From contig NZ_CP045293.1 in the NCBI RefSeq assembly GCF_009363075.1, positions 248,001 to 312,000 of the forward strand: a stretch of 64,000 bases of DNA. The letters run 5' to 3'. A model generated the notes under the pieces. The model ran no database searches, was not told where the DNA came from, and saw only the letters and a list, made by a program, of their open reading frames with translations. This stretch comes from Paenibacillus guangzhouensis. Its GTDB lineage: Bacteria; Bacillota; Bacilli; Paenibacillales; Paenibacillaceae. Below, one piece after another: positions 1 through 9,093 of this stretch (its first letter is position 1; each line of letters opens with the position of its first letter). The translations under genes were made by a program, and so were the position numbers.

Positions 1-789
1 TGTGAGCGCAAGATCGGCGAGTGGATTGATCGCTCCGGTAGACGCAGCGAATTGAAGATCCTCACGAAGGGAGCTCATCATGACGATGGGGAGCCTGGGC
101 CGCGCGTGAATCCAAAGGCGATCACGAAGGATCTGCTCGAGAGCTTGGAACGCCTCCGGACCGATCATGTGGAACTCTACGCGCTGCATCGTGATGATCC
201 ATCGGTTGAAGTTGCCCCGATTATGGAGGTCTTGAATGAACATCTAGAAGCCGGACGCATCCATGCTATAGGCGCATCGAATTGGACGCATGAGCGGATC
301 CAGGAGGCGAATGACTATGCGGCTACGCATGGACTCATCGGGTTCACGTTCAACAGCCCGAACCTGAGCTTAGCCAAATGCCGGGTCCCACGCTGGGAAG
401 GCTGCGTCTCGGCTGGCCGCGACATGTGCGAGTGGCATACGCGTAACCAGCTGCCGTTGTTGTCTTGGTCCTCGCAGGCAGGCGGGTTTTTCACGGGCCG
501 CTTCACGCCGGATGTGCAGGACGATGCCGAGATGGTGAAAGTGTACTATACGAAGGACAATTGGGAGCGGTATGCGCGAGCGGATCAGCTCGCGCAGGGG
601 AAAGGCGTCAGCCGGATGCAGATTGCGCTCTCCTACGTGCTGCATCAACCGTTTCCGACGGCGGCGCTGGTTGGGATGGAGACGGTGGACGAAGTGTTGT
701 CTTCCGCTGCGGGGCTTATGGTGACGTTAACGGAGCACGAAGTTCGATGGCTGGATTTGCTCAAAGGAGGCGAAGGGGATGCGGAATAA
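1..789 (+). CDS. Aldo/keto reductase, 5'-truncated by the window edge
   Basis: The open frame runs in from base 1, and the residues before the first possible start (ERKIGEWI, then TKG) already fit the aldo/keto reductase barrel, so the true start lies upstream. Visible family features are the catalytic-lysine strand around ILTKG, the histidine strand VELYALHRDDP, and the C-terminal nucleotide-binding part with LVGMETVDEVL. Members reduce sugar aldehydes or ketones with NADPH. The stop overlaps the start of the following sugar-isomerase gene by 11 bases, which implies one operon and a role in carbohydrate conversion. The catalytic Asp and Tyr region is outside the window. The substrate cannot be read. 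Confidence 0.85.
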   Translation, partial: CERKIGEWIDRSGRRSELKILTKGAHHDDGEPGPRVNPKAITKDLLESLERLRTDHVELYALHRDDPSVEVAPIMEVLNEHLEAGRIHAIGASNWTHERIQEANDYAATHGLIGFTFNSPNLSLAKCRVPRWEGCVSAGRDMCEWHTRNQLPLLSWSSQAGGFFTGRFTPDVQDDAEMVKVYYTKDNWERYARADQLAQGKGVSRMQIALSYVLHQPFPTAALVGMETVDEVLSSAAGLMVTLTEHEVRWLDLLKGGEGDAE

Positions 790-1540
790 GTTCGCTGCGC
801 AGTTATTTACGCTGCGAGAAGCTTGCAAGCAAGATTTCTACGGAACGTTGCGTACGCTGAAGGATATAGGCTGGCTTGCGGTGCAGATTGACGGATTACA
901 CGGTTATCCGGCTGAAGAGATCGCTTCAGTGCTGAGGGAGACGGGGTTGTCCGTAGCGGGGATGCACGTTAGTCTCGCGCGAATGAATCATGAACTGGAG
1001 GCGGTGATCCGCGAAGCGGAGTTGTTCGCGACACCTTACATCTACTGCAATTCGGTTCCGGGTGCGTTACAGAACGAAGAAGGGTATCGACAATTGAAAC
1101 GGGAACTGCTGACGGTAGCGGGGAAGGTTCACGAGAAGGGTCTTTATATCGGACATCACAATCATGACTTCGAATTCCATACGGTTGTCGACGGGAAGGC
1201 AGCAATGGATTATGTGTTGGATCCGGAAGAGCAAGGAGCCTTGCTGCCGGAATTCGATACGTACTGGATTCAGAAGGCGGGTCTTGATCCGCTTACCTAT
1301 ATTTCAACGTACGCAGGTCGACGGCTCCCAATTTTGCATTTCAAAGATATGACTTCGGATGAGCGGCAATATTTTACGGAAATTGGCGCGGGATGCATCG
1401 ATTTCGAACCCATTCTCACATGGGGCGAGGCGAATGGCGTCGAATATTACGCGATCGAACAGGATTATTGCCCGGGTAATCCTTTTGACAGCTTGGCACA
1501 GTCGTTAGATTATTTGTTGCGGCTTACGCGCGGGAAATAA
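779..1540 (+). CDS. Sugar phosphate isomerase/epimerase, TIM barrel
   Basis: A 253-residue protein of the xylose-isomerase-like barrel superfamily (IolE/YcjR type). Metal-site strands are visible: HHNHDFEF near residue 125, PEFDTYW near 155, ILHFKDM near 187 and YAIEQDYC near 220, giving the usual Glu/Asp/His/Glu set. The ATG lies inside the end of the preceding reductase gene and is preceded by AAAGGAGG, so translation is probably coupled. It is a clear paralogue of the gene at 3149-3907, sharing the QLYTLRE-like opening. The family isomerises or epimerises keto-sugars or inositols; the exact sugar is unknown. A hairpin follows the stop. Confidence 0.85.
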   Translation: MRNKFAAQLFTLREACKQDFYGTLRTLKDIGWLAVQIDGLHGYPAEEIASVLRETGLSVAGMHVSLARMNHELEAVIREAELFATPYIYCNSVPGALQNEEGYRQLKRELLTVAGKVHEKGLYIGHHNHDFEFHTVVDGKAAMDYVLDPEEQGALLPEFDTYWIQKAGLDPLTYISTYAGRRLPILHFKDMTSDERQYFTEIGAGCIDFEPILTWGEANGVEYYAIEQDYCPGNPFDSLAQSLDYLLRLTRGK

Positions 1541-1545
1541 AATGC

Positions 1546-1577
1546 ATAGCGCCCCTCACGCGGATGAGGGGCGCTAT
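1546..1577 (+). terminator. Intrinsic terminator-like hairpin
   Basis: A 13-bp perfect stem (ATAGCGCCCCTCA and its complement) with a short loop lies just after the isomerase stop and between convergent genes. The T-tract is weak on both strands, so it may serve in both directions. Confidence 0.7.
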
Positions 1578-1599
1578 ATTGGCGCATGCAGAGCTTAAG

Positions 1600-2055
1600 C
1601 TACATTTTGCCGATTAATAAAGATAAGATTCCTGCGGCAATGAGCGGTCCGACAGGAACGCCGCCGAAGATCGCTACGCCGAGTACGGTTCCGATGAGCA
1701 GGCCTGCGACAAGCGTAGGCTGGTTGCCCATTAGTGTGACGCCGCGTCCGCCAAGGTAGGAGACGAGAACCCCAATTAGGATCGCGAGGATCGACTTCCA
1801 ATTCAGGAAGGAATGGAGCATCGTGTCGAGGCTCATCTTGCCGCTCGCAATCGGAGCCATGACGCCGATCGTTAAGATGATGATCCCGATCGTGAGGCCG
1901 TATTTCTCTATCCATGGGAAAATTTGGTCCATATGCGTAACACGCAATAGCAGCAGAACGACCATGGCTATCGTGACGGTAGAGTTGCCGCTGAATAGAC
2001 CGAGCGCCGCGAATAGCAATAAGATTAGGGAAGGTGTGTCAATGTTGGCCATCAT
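1600..2055 (-). CDS. DUF441 family membrane protein
   Basis: A 151-residue, very hydrophobic protein with about four or five membrane segments and the glycine-rich loops typical of DUF441 (YtwI-type) integral membrane proteins, including [14 protein letters not shown] and [13 protein letters not shown] longer frame exists upstream, but AGAGGAA at 2061-2067 stands just before the ATG at 2055, so that start (or the next ATG at 2052) is preferred and gives the family's usual length of about 150. The function of the family is not established. It is convergent with the upstream sugar genes and appears monocistronic. Confidence 0.8.
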   Translation of the reverse strand: MMANIDTPSLILLLFAALGLFSGNSTVTIAMVVLLLLRVTHMDQIFPWIEKYGLTIGIIILTIGVMAPIASGKMSLDTMLHSFLNWKSILAILIGVLVSYLGGRGVTLMGNQPTLVAGLLIGTVLGVAIFGGVPVGPLIAAGILSLLIGKM

Positions 2056-2175
2056 ATGAATTCCTCTTTCTCTTGTTGCAATTGACTTATGATAAGTCAA
2101 TAAGTTGGATTATTGTTCCTCTCACGATAGCATATTCGCCCGCGAATTCAAAATGAACGGCGCCATACCGCAGAG

Positions 2176-3018
2176 TTATTTGAGTGTATTCAGTTCGCGG
2201 TATTCGCTTGGGCTAAGGCCTGTCCGCGTCTTGAAGGTCCGGTGGAAATACGTATAGCTCTGGAATCCGCACAGCTCGGCGATCTGCTCGAGCGTCATTT
2301 TGCTGAATTCGATCCGTTCCCTGGCGGTCGAGATTCGCACCTCGATGGCGTAGTCCATGATCGTCTGTCCGAAAACCTCTTTGAATAGGTGCCCTGCACG
2401 AGATACACTGAGCTTTGCATGATCCGCAACGTCCTGCAATGTGATCGATTCGGCGGCATGCTGTTCGATGTAGTCTTTCATATGGTTGCAGATCGGAACG
2501 TATTTGGATTTGGCGATCGAGACGTTGGATTCTTCCAACAGACGGTCGAGCATCAAAAAGAAAGATTTGGTGAAATACTGCACAATTTCTTCCATTGAAT
2601 CATGAAAGCGGCGCTTCTCCTGAATCATCTGACGCCAGAGCGTGATGAGACGATCATCCAATCGAATCCTTGTCTTCGGCTTGCGCTCGCGTTGGTTCCA
2701 CCACTCTTCCACCCAGCTGCCGCGAATCATGAGGAAGTAGTCCATGCTATTGATCTTCGGCAGAACCTCGTTCGAGGCTGGGTGCTGGAATCCGATCTTG
2801 AGCTCATAGATATCGCCTTCTCGATACAGGAGGAGGTCGCCGGGTTCGACTAACTCGAAATGATCATTCACCCATACGTGTGCTGAACCTTCGGTCTGAA
2901 GACGAATCAGGTAGTGCGGCAGACGGCTGCGTTCCCGGTTATCATAGGGTCGATAATGTTTGGCGTAGTCCACGAGCAATACTTCGAGCGTGCCTTCGCT
3001 TGTTTCGGTAACAGTCAT
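2176..3018 (-). CDS. AraC family transcriptional regulator
   Basis: A 280-residue regulator. The N-terminal half resembles an AraC cupin ligand-binding domain (residues about 15-100, with VWVNDHFELVEPGDLLLY). The C-terminal 100 residues form the double helix-turn-helix, with ITLQDVADHAKLSVSRAGHL and then QIAELCGFQSYTYFHRTFK before the terminal SPSEYRE. It is transcribed divergently from the sugar operon starting at 3149 with 130 bp between them, so it most likely senses a sugar and controls that operon. Start ATG at 3018 has AAAGGATG upstream. Confidence 0.9.
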   Translation of the reverse strand: MTVTETSEGTLEVLLVDYAKHYRPYDNRERSRLPHYLIRLQTEGSAHVWVNDHFELVEPGDLLLYREGDIYELKIGFQHPASNEVLPKINSMDYFLMIRGSWVEEWWNQRERKPKTRIRLDDRLITLWRQMIQEKRRFHDSMEEIVQYFTKSFFLMLDRLLEESNVSIAKSKYVPICNHMKDYIEQHAAESITLQDVADHAKLSVSRAGHLFKEVFGQTIMDYAIEVRISTARERIEFSKMTLEQIAELCGFQSYTYFHRTFKTRTGLSPSEYRELNTLK

Positions 3019-3148
3019 TTTTCATCATCCTTTATGATTAAGTGTAGCAAAATAGTTCAGGATTAGGTCATATCATTCATTCCCATTATATCGATAATTT
3101 GACTAGAATAGAAGCGTAGGAAAACCTTTTCATAGGAGTTGGATTGCA

Positions 3149-3907
3149 ATGATGAAGATTGGGCTACAGTTATATACGTTACGTGAGGAGACAAGTCGTG
3201 ATTTTGTAGGAACTTTGCGTAAAGTTGCAGAAATCGGCTATGAAGGTGTCGAATTTGCAGGGTATGGCGGCATGGCTGCCGAAGAGTTAAAGGCATTGTT
3301 AGATGAATTGAACCTTGTGTCGATCGGTGCGCATGTGGGCTTGGATCGCGTTCGCAATCATTTGGATGAAGAGATCGCCTTCCATAAGGTTCTTGGAAGT
3401 GAATATATTGCTTGCCCGTACTTGTCCGCTGAGGAGCGTGGGTCGCTTAGTTCTTTGATGGAAATTACGAAGATTTTCAAAGACGCAACCCGCAAGTGTG
3501 CGGAGCATGGTCTTCAATTTGGTTATCATAATCATGATTTTGAATTCACGGAGCAAATCGGGAATAAGACGGTGTTCGATTCGATCTTCGAATTAACCGC
3601 TCCCGCGCCGATGTTCGTTGAACTTGACGCTTGCTGGGTTCACCATGCAGGGTTTGATCCGTCCGAATATATGATGAAATATGCCGGCCGCGTGCCTCTC
3701 GTTCATTTGAAAGATTTGGTGACGAACGAGGATGGCTCCGCGAAGACGGTGATTCTCGGAACAGGCGAGATGGAACTGGATGAAGTGATCGCGACGGCGA
3801 AGCTGACTGGTGTCGAATGGTTGATCGTTGAACAGGATATGTGCCAGATTGACCCGATCGAGAGCGTAACGCAGAGCATGCAATGGGCGCGTGCGCACCG
3901 CAAATAA
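3149..3907 (+). CDS. Sugar phosphate isomerase/epimerase, TIM barrel
   Basis: A 252-residue barrel enzyme, paralogous to 779-1540. Conserved metal-site segments are GYHNHDFEF, FVELDACWVHH, LVHLKDL and IVEQDMC. It is the first gene of a three-gene operon with a Gfo/Idh/MocA dehydrogenase and a second, longer isomerase; this set is typical of oxidoreductive handling of inositols, keto-sugars or glycosides. The AraC gene upstream is the likely regulator. A second ATG directly after the first is also possible; GGAG at about 3136 serves either. Confidence 0.87.
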   Translation: MMKIGLQLYTLREETSRDFVGTLRKVAEIGYEGVEFAGYGGMAAEELKALLDELNLVSIGAHVGLDRVRNHLDEEIAFHKVLGSEYIACPYLSAEERGSLSSLMEITKIFKDATRKCAEHGLQFGYHNHDFEFTEQIGNKTVFDSIFELTAPAPMFVELDACWVHHAGFDPSEYMMKYAGRVPLVHLKDLVTNEDGSAKTVILGTGEMELDEVIATAKLTGVEWLIVEQDMCQIDPIESVTQSMQWARAHRK

Positions 3908-3960
3908 GGTTGTTCTTTTCTTTTTATATATAACTATTAATCTATTGGAGGAATTGGATC

Positions 3961-5046
3961 ATGTCTAAAATTTACCGTATTGCAATTATCGGCTGTGGTG
4001 GGATCGCGAACGGCAAACATATGCCAAGTCTTAAAAAATTGAAAAATATCGAGATGGTAGCTTTCTGCGATATCATTCCTGAGCGTGCAGAAAAAGCGGC
4101 AAAAGAGTATGGTTCTGAGGATGCGAAAGTCTATACCGACTACAATGAAGTATTCGCGGACAAAACAATCGACGTCGTACACGTATGTACGCCAAATGAT
4201 TCCCATGCTGAGATTTCGATCGCGGCGATGGAAGCAGACAAACACGTTATGTGTGAGAAGCCAATGGCAAAGACCGCTGCTGATGCGCGCCGTATGGTTG
4301 AAGTTGCGAAATCGACTGGCAAAAAGCTTACAGTGGGATACAACAACCGTTTCCGTACAGACAGCCGTTATTTGAAAGAAGTATGTGAAGCAGGAGACCT
4401 AGGTGAAATTTACTTTGCGAAGGCTCACGCGATTCGTCGTCGTGCAGTACCAACGTGGGGCGTATTCTTGGATGAAGAGAAACAAGGCGGCGGACCACTT
4501 ATCGATATCGGTACACATGCGCTTGACTTGACACTATGGATGATGAACAACTACAAGCCAAAAGCAGTTCTTGGTACTGCATTCCATAAACTATCGAGCC
4601 GTGAAAATGCAGCTAACGCATGGGGCCCATGGGATCCATCGAAATTTACTGTAGAAGATTCCGCATTCGGGATGATCACGATGGAGAATGGTGCAACGAT
4701 TATGCTCGAGTCCAGCTGGGCACTTAACGTAGTGAAATCCGGTGAGGCAATCTGTACGCTATGCGGAACAGAGGGCGGCGCTGACATGTGGGATGGTCTT
4801 ACAATTAACGGCGAGAAACACAGCAAATTGTATGATCAGAAGATCCAACTTGGCGCAAGCGGCGTAGCGTTCTATGATGGCGCTTCGGAAGATGCTCCAG
4901 ATGTGGAAATGCGTCTATGGATCGATGCAATCGAGCAGGATAAAGATCCTGTCGTAACGGCTGAGCAAGCTTGCGTGGTATCCGAGATTCTTGAAGCGAT
5001 CTATGAGTCTTCCAAAACAGGCAAAGCGATCTACTTCAACAACTAA
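3961..5046 (+). CDS. Gfo/Idh/MocA family NAD(P)-dependent oxidoreductase
   Basis: A 361-residue sugar dehydrogenase. The N-terminal Rossmann domain begins with AIIGCGGIANGKHMPSL and contains the MCEKPMAKT segment (EKP motif) near residue 95. The C-terminal domain carries GPLIDIGTHALDLTLW, with the family's Asp/His catalytic pair near residues 180-186. The ribosome site GGAGG is at about 3946. The gene sits between two sugar isomerases, so oxidation of a ring hydroxyl followed by isomerisation is the likely pathway; the substrate is not evident. Its codon use contains more A and T at third positions than its neighbours. Confidence 0.9.
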   Translation: MSKIYRIAIIGCGGIANGKHMPSLKKLKNIEMVAFCDIIPERAEKAAKEYGSEDAKVYTDYNEVFADKTIDVVHVCTPNDSHAEISIAAMEADKHVMCEKPMAKTAADARRMVEVAKSTGKKLTVGYNNRFRTDSRYLKEVCEAGDLGEIYFAKAHAIRRRAVPTWGVFLDEEKQGGGPLIDIGTHALDLTLWMMNNYKPKAVLGTAFHKLSSRENAANAWGPWDPSKFTVEDSAFGMITMENGATIMLESSWALNVVKSGEAICTLCGTEGGADMWDGLTINGEKHSKLYDQKIQLGASGVAFYDGASEDAPDVEMRLWIDAIEQDKDPVVTAEQACVVSEILEAIYESSKTGKAIYFNN

Positions 5047-5067
5047 TCAGCAAAGGAGCTTATCACG

Positions 5068-6036
5068 ATGAAATTAGGCGTATTCGCTGTATTATTTGCT
5101 CAAAAGCCGCTTGAAGAAGCGCTTGACTATATTCAAAGCAAAGGCTTGCAAGCCGTCGAGATCGGTACAGGAGGCTACCCGGGGAACAGTCACTGCAAAC
5201 CGGAAGAGCTGCTCGCTGACGCGGGCAAACTAAAAGCGTTCAAGCAAGCATTCGATTCCCGTGGGTTAACGATCAGTGCGCTTAGCTGCCATGGCAATGC
5301 ATTGCATCCGCAGAAGGATATCGCAAAGCCGTTCCATGATGATTTCATGCGCACGGTCGAGCTTGCGGAGCGTCTAGAAGTGCCTGTAGTGAACGGATTC
5401 TCTGGCTGCCCTGGCGATCATGAGGGTGCGAAGTATCCGAACTGGCCGGTTGCGCCTTGGCCGGGAGACTACCAAGAAATTCTCGACTGGCAATGGTCGA
5501 ACAAAGTAATTCCTTATTGGACAGAGACAGGGAAATACGCTTCAGACCGTGGCGTCAAAATCGCGCTGGAATTGCACGGCGGATTCTCCGTGCACACACC
5601 TGCGAACCTGCTTCGCCTTCGTGAAGCGGTTGGTGAAGTGATCGGCGCGAACCTGGATCCGAGCCATATGTGGTGGCAAGGTATTGATCCGGTGCAAGCG
5701 ATCCATATCTTGGGCCGCGAGAACGCAATTCACCACTTCCATGCGAAAGACACGTCGATCGATCCGATCAACGTGAACAAACATGGTGTGACGGATATGC
5801 AATCCTATGCGCTAATGCTGGATCGTGCTTGGCAGTTCCGTACGGTAGGTTATGGTCATGACATGAAGGTATGGGCGGACATCATGAGTGCGCTTCGCCT
5901 TGTGGGCTATGACTATGTCGTAAGTATTGAACACGAAGATGGCTTGATGTCGGTGGATGAGGGCTTCACGAAAGCCGTCGAGAACTTGAATCAAGTCTTG
6001 ATTAGAGAGCCGTTAGGCGAAATGTGGTGGGTGTAA
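5068..6036 (+). CDS. Sugar phosphate isomerase/epimerase, long form
   Basis: A 322-residue TIM-barrel protein, longer than the other two paralogues in the window. Metal-site segments are ALELHGGFSVHTP, ANLDPSHMWWQG, HHFHAKDTSID and VSIEHED. It is the third gene of the 3149-6036 operon, 21 bp after the dehydrogenase with AAAGGAG upstream, and is followed by a strong terminator. It probably works with the Gfo/Idh dehydrogenase on the same sugar. The short isomerase at 3149 may carry out a different step. Confidence 0.87.
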   Translation: MKLGVFAVLFAQKPLEEALDYIQSKGLQAVEIGTGGYPGNSHCKPEELLADAGKLKAFKQAFDSRGLTISALSCHGNALHPQKDIAKPFHDDFMRTVELAERLEVPVVNGFSGCPGDHEGAKYPNWPVAPWPGDYQEILDWQWSNKVIPYWTETGKYASDRGVKIALELHGGFSVHTPANLLRLREAVGEVIGANLDPSHMWWQGIDPVQAIHILGRENAIHHFHAKDTSIDPINVNKHGVTDMQSYALMLDRAWQFRTVGYGHDMKVWADIMSALRLVGYDYVVSIEHEDGLMSVDEGFTKAVENLNQVLIREPLGEMWWV

Positions 6037-6069
6037 GACCTTAACCTGACCCGTCGAAGCATAAAGAAA

Positions 6070-6110
6070 AGCCCCGTTCTCCCCATCGATACGATGGGAG
6101 GAGCGGGGCT
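6070..6110 (+). terminator. Terminator of the 3149-6036 sugar operon
   Basis: A long GC-rich hairpin (AGCCCCG...CGGGGCT with an inner CCCATCGATACGATGGG stem) followed by CTTT. It lies between convergent genes and could act on both strands. Confidence 0.8.
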
Positions 6111-6152
6111 CTTTGGCGTGCTATTGAATAAAGATGAACGACGGTTTCGTGT

Positions 6153-7244
6153 CTATCCGCCGATGACCGTTAGTTCTTTCGGATAGGTCGTCAGAATTTC
6201 GATGCCGTCTGCCGTCACGACGACATCGTCTTCGATCCGGACGCCGCCGCGGTTAGGCAGGTAAATGCCTGGTTCAATCGTGAAAACGACGCCTTCCTGT
6301 AGCAGGTCTTCGTTGTTCGCGTGAACGCCAGGATATTCGTGTACATCCATACCGAGGCCATGACCGAGGCGGTGCATGAAGTACGGGCCATAGCCTTTGT
6401 CTTCGATCACTTGACGCGCAGCGCGGTCAATGGAGGCGTAGGTCACGCCTGGACGTACGGCTGCAATCGCCGCGAGATTCGCTTGCAGCGTCGTATTGTA
6501 GATCTCCTTCAGTTGATCATCAATCTCGCCTACAGCGAACGTTCGCGTAATGTCGGATGCGTAGCCGTTGGCATAGACGCCAAGGTCGAACAGCAGCAGC
6601 TCGTTCGCTTGGATCTTGCGCGTGCCTGGGTTACCATGCGGCAATGCAGATTTCTCACCTGCGAGCACCATCGTATCGAAGGAAGGACCTTCGGCGCCGA
6701 GCTTCTTCATCTGATACTCGAGCTCTGCCACGAGTTCGATCTCGGTCACGCCGATTTTCACTTGGCTGACTACGTTATGCAGTGCAGCTTCAACGAGTCG
6801 TACCGCTTCCTTCATCCGAGTAATCTCATCTGCGGACTTGCGCATGCGCAAGCTGCGGAGCATGTCACCTGCATCGATATACGTATTCGCTTGGACAACG
6901 GCGCTCAAGGCTTCGTAACGAACAACCGACAGGTGTTCCTTCTCGATACCTAGCGATTGGATCGAGGCAGGTAGGTGCTGCTTCAAGATCGCGTACGGGT
7001 TGTCCGTATCCGTGTGTGTCGCAATACGCTTCACGGAGGAAGATTGTGATGCAGCTTCTTCATCTAGCGCTGGCACGATAAGCACAGGCTCTTGTTCGGT
7101 CGAGACGATCAAGCCGAGGAAGCGTTCGTGCGGATCGCATGCGAAGCCCGTGAAGTAGTAGACATGCTTTGGTTCCGTAATTAATAGGGTGGACATGCCA
7201 CTTGTTTGCATTAGTTTATAGAGTTGCTCGATGCGGTTCACCAT
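6153..7244 (-). CDS. M24 family metallopeptidase (Xaa-Pro dipeptidase type)
   Basis: A 363-residue creatinase/prolidase-type protein. The N-terminal creatinase domain is followed by the pita-bread domain carrying the metal ligands: FDLGVYANGYASD (two Asp), HRLGHGLGMDVHEYP (His), FTIEPGIY (Glu) and VRIEDDVVVT (Glu). Such enzymes release N-terminal residues before proline in the cytosol. The frame is open to 7376, but AAAGGATG at about 7252-7259 points to the ATG at 7244; the ATG at 7256 is almost on top of the ribosome site. The gene is divergent from the SIS gene at 7432. Confidence 0.9.
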   Translation of the reverse strand: MVNRIEQLYKLMQTSGMSTLLITEPKHVYYFTGFACDPHERFLGLIVSTEQEPVLIVPALDEEAASQSSSVKRIATHTDTDNPYAILKQHLPASIQSLGIEKEHLSVVRYEALSAVVQANTYIDAGDMLRSLRMRKSADEITRMKEAVRLVEAALHNVVSQVKIGVTEIELVAELEYQMKKLGAEGPSFDTMVLAGEKSALPHGNPGTRKIQANELLLFDLGVYANGYASDITRTFAVGEIDDQLKEIYNTTLQANLAAIAAVRPGVTYASIDRAARQVIEDKGYGPYFMHRLGHGLGMDVHEYPGVHANNEDLLQEGVVFTIEPGIYLPNRGGVRIEDDVVVTADGIEILTTYPKELTVIGG

Positions 7245-7431
7245 CGTGGATTTCATCCTTTCGCTAACTAGAGTTTCTATATAGCGACGATACCACTTTT
7301 TGCGCGGGAATGCCAATGAAGTTGGTTGGATAAAATTTTCTAATATATTTAAGAGTAAAATGAGAACTTCTCCCATACATATAAATAGGAAGAGTAGAAC
7401 AAATCTATTGATTTGAGGGAGGGGTTATGCA

Positions 7432-8178
7432 ATGAAATTAGGTGCTAATGTCATCATGGGCACGATCTTGGAGGTCGTGCAGCAAATGCAAGAGACACAA
7501 GTTAAGGCGATTCAAGAAGCTTCGAAGCTATTAGAAGAACGGCTGCGGCAAGGCGGCATTATCCACGTGTTCGGGGCGGGGCATTCGCGGGCCTTCGGCA
7601 TGGAGATGTGTGGCCGAGCAGGCGGGCTCGTCCCGATGAAGCTGGTCGCGCTAGAGGATATTGCACTGGTAGAAGGAACGCCAGGCATTAACCTGACGGA
7701 GCTCGAACGGTCGCCGGAGACGGCGCATCGTTTGATGGACATTCACCAAGTGCAGGGTGAGGATGCGTTCATCATTGTATCGAACTCGGGGCGGAATGGA
7801 TCGGCTGTCGAGTTGGCCACGATCTGCAGGGAACGCGGACTGCCGATCATTGCCGTCACTTCGCTGCAGCATTCGACGAATACGGATAGCAGGCATCCGT
7901 GTGGCAAGAAGCTGTATGAGTTGGCCGATATCGTTATCGATAACTGCTGTCCATACGGGGATGTGCTGCTGGAGATCCCGAACATGGCGGAGCGTACGGG
8001 CTCGGCTTCGTCGATCGTTGGGGGCTTGATCGCGCAAGCGTTGACGAATGAGATCATCCGTCTCTCGGTGGAGCACGGGGAGCTGCCTCCTGTCTATCGC
8101 AGCGCGAACTTAGATGGCGGGGATGAGCATAATCGGCAGATTGTAGCACGGTACGCGCATCGCAATATTACATATTAA
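7432..8178 (+). CDS. SIS domain phosphosugar-binding protein (UPF0309 type)
   Basis: A 248-residue protein with one sugar-isomerase (SIS) domain. The phosphosugar loops are seen as HVFGAGHSRAFGMEMCGRAG near residue 45 and FIIVSNSGRNGSAVE near residue 113. A conserved PNMAERTGSASSIVGG segment near residue 185 fits the UPF0309 subgroup. It may bind or isomerise an amino-sugar phosphate; no experimental role is established for this subgroup. It is monocistronic, with GGGAGGGG upstream of the ATG and a strong terminator downstream. Confidence 0.85.
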   Translation: MKLGANVIMGTILEVVQQMQETQVKAIQEASKLLEERLRQGGIIHVFGAGHSRAFGMEMCGRAGGLVPMKLVALEDIALVEGTPGINLTELERSPETAHRLMDIHQVQGEDAFIIVSNSGRNGSAVELATICRERGLPIIAVTSLQHSTNTDSRHPCGKKLYELADIVIDNCCPYGDVLLEIPNMAERTGSASSIVGGLIAQALTNEIIRLSVEHGELPPVYRSANLDGGDEHNRQIVARYAHRNITY

Positions 8179-8184
8179 ATGGGT

Positions 8185-8216
8185 AAGAGCCTTTCCTTCG
8201 GGAGAGGCTCTTTTTT
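8185..8216 (+). terminator. Intrinsic terminator of the SIS gene
   Basis: A 12-bp stem (AAGAGCCTTTCC with GGAGAGGCTCTT) closed by a TTCG loop and followed by a run of six T. Confidence 0.9.
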
Positions 8217-8483
8217 CATCGTAGTTATTTCGCTCATTCTGGAGCTCTTCATTCAAATAGCTGCTTTTTTGCAGTTATTTTGCGTACGCGCACTGCTTTC
8301 GCACCTATTTAACTGTCTTTTATCAGTTAAATTCACGCATTCGAGTCACTCCTAGCCCAATAACTGCATTTTTGCAGTTATTTTGCTCAAGTGCATCGTT
8401 TCATTCCTATTTAACTGACTTTTTGCAGTTATTTCGCTCACCCGAGCCAATTTCCAGCCAAATAACTGCTTTTAGCAGTTATT
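8217..8483. repeat. Palindromic tandem repeat array, period about 51 bp
   Basis: Five hairpin-forming units of the form AATAACTGC-T(n)-GCAGTTATT lie at 8255-8280, 8307-8332, 8359-8382, 8408-8434 and 8461-8483. Their centres are 51-52 bp apart, and a degenerate half unit lies at 8220-8230. The bases between the palindromes are also related (TTATTTYGCTCA, then a short GC-rich stretch, then TTTC and CC), so the true unit is a diverged 51-bp tandem repeat rather than isolated hairpins. The remainder of the gap to the next gene shows nothing else. There is no coding potential; each unit could fold in RNA from either strand. Confidence 0.85.
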
Positions 8484-8595
8484 CAACCCGCGCACACATT
8501 CCCCCATCACCACTTATGCGCAAGCCCGGTATGGTGTACACTTGAAATAGGTACATTACAACCATCTATTCTATGGAATTAAGGAGAGGATCCAA

Positions 8596-9000
8596 TTGTC
8601 GCAGAATAAGTCAAAGGTTACTCCATTTTTGATGTTTCAAGGACAAGCCGAAGAAGCGATCAACTTGTATACGTCGACGTTCGACCAGTCTGAGCTAATC
8701 CATATCGTGCGCTATGGTCCAGAGGGACCGGGAGCTGAAGGAAGCGTGATGAAGGCTTCGTTCTCGTTGCACGGACAGGTGTTCATGGCGATTGACAGCA
8801 ATATTCAGCATAACTTCACCTTCACCCCGTCGATCTCGATGTATGTCACATGCGACACGGAGGAAGAAATCGATCGCGTGTATGAGGTGCTATCGGAAGG
8901 TGGAAGTGTCATGATGCCGATGCAAGCGTATCCGTTCAGCAAGAAGTTCACGTGGTTCGCGGACCGGTTCGGCGTATCCTGGCAATTGAGCTTGGCGTAA
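8596..9000 (+). CDS. PhnB-like VOC family protein
   Basis: A 134-residue glyoxalase-fold protein of the PhnB/3-demethylubiquinone methyltransferase-like group: MFQGQAEEAINLYTSTF at the start, a central SMYVTCDTEEEID segment and the terminal WFADRFGVSWQLSL. The group is widespread and rarely characterised; it may bind a small metabolite. The start is TTG, supported by AAGGAGAGGA directly upstream (8581-8590). It is monocistronic between the palindrome array and a bidirectional hairpin. Confidence 0.85.
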   Translation: MSQNKSKVTPFLMFQGQAEEAINLYTSTFDQSELIHIVRYGPEGPGAEGSVMKASFSLHGQVFMAIDSNIQHNFTFTPSISMYVTCDTEEEIDRVYEVLSEGGSVMMPMQAYPFSKKFTWFADRFGVSWQLSLA

Positions 9001-9043
9001 AGGCGGCAGGTCTTCGCCTCCGAAATCGCGCCAAGCAACAACA

Positions 9044-9079
9044 AAACCCTGTTGATTCCAGTCAGGAACAACAGGGTTT
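9044..9079. terminator. Hairpin between convergent genes
   Basis: AAACCCTGTTG pairs with CAACAGGGTTT across a 14-base loop, flanked by A-rich and T-rich bases, so it can terminate both the VOC gene and the minus-strand permease operon. Confidence 0.75.
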
Positions 9080-9093
9080 CTTCATATTATCCA

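Noticed and set aside
3085-3127. Promoters for the AraC gene and the sugar operon
   Set aside because: A minus-strand TATAAT (3085-3090) and a plus-strand TTGACT (3099-3104) exist, but neither has a convincing partner box at the right distance.
8217-8483. CRISPR-like regular spacing of the 51-bp palindrome array
   Set aside because: The stretches between palindromes are related to one another rather than unique, the units are diverged, and no cas gene is present.
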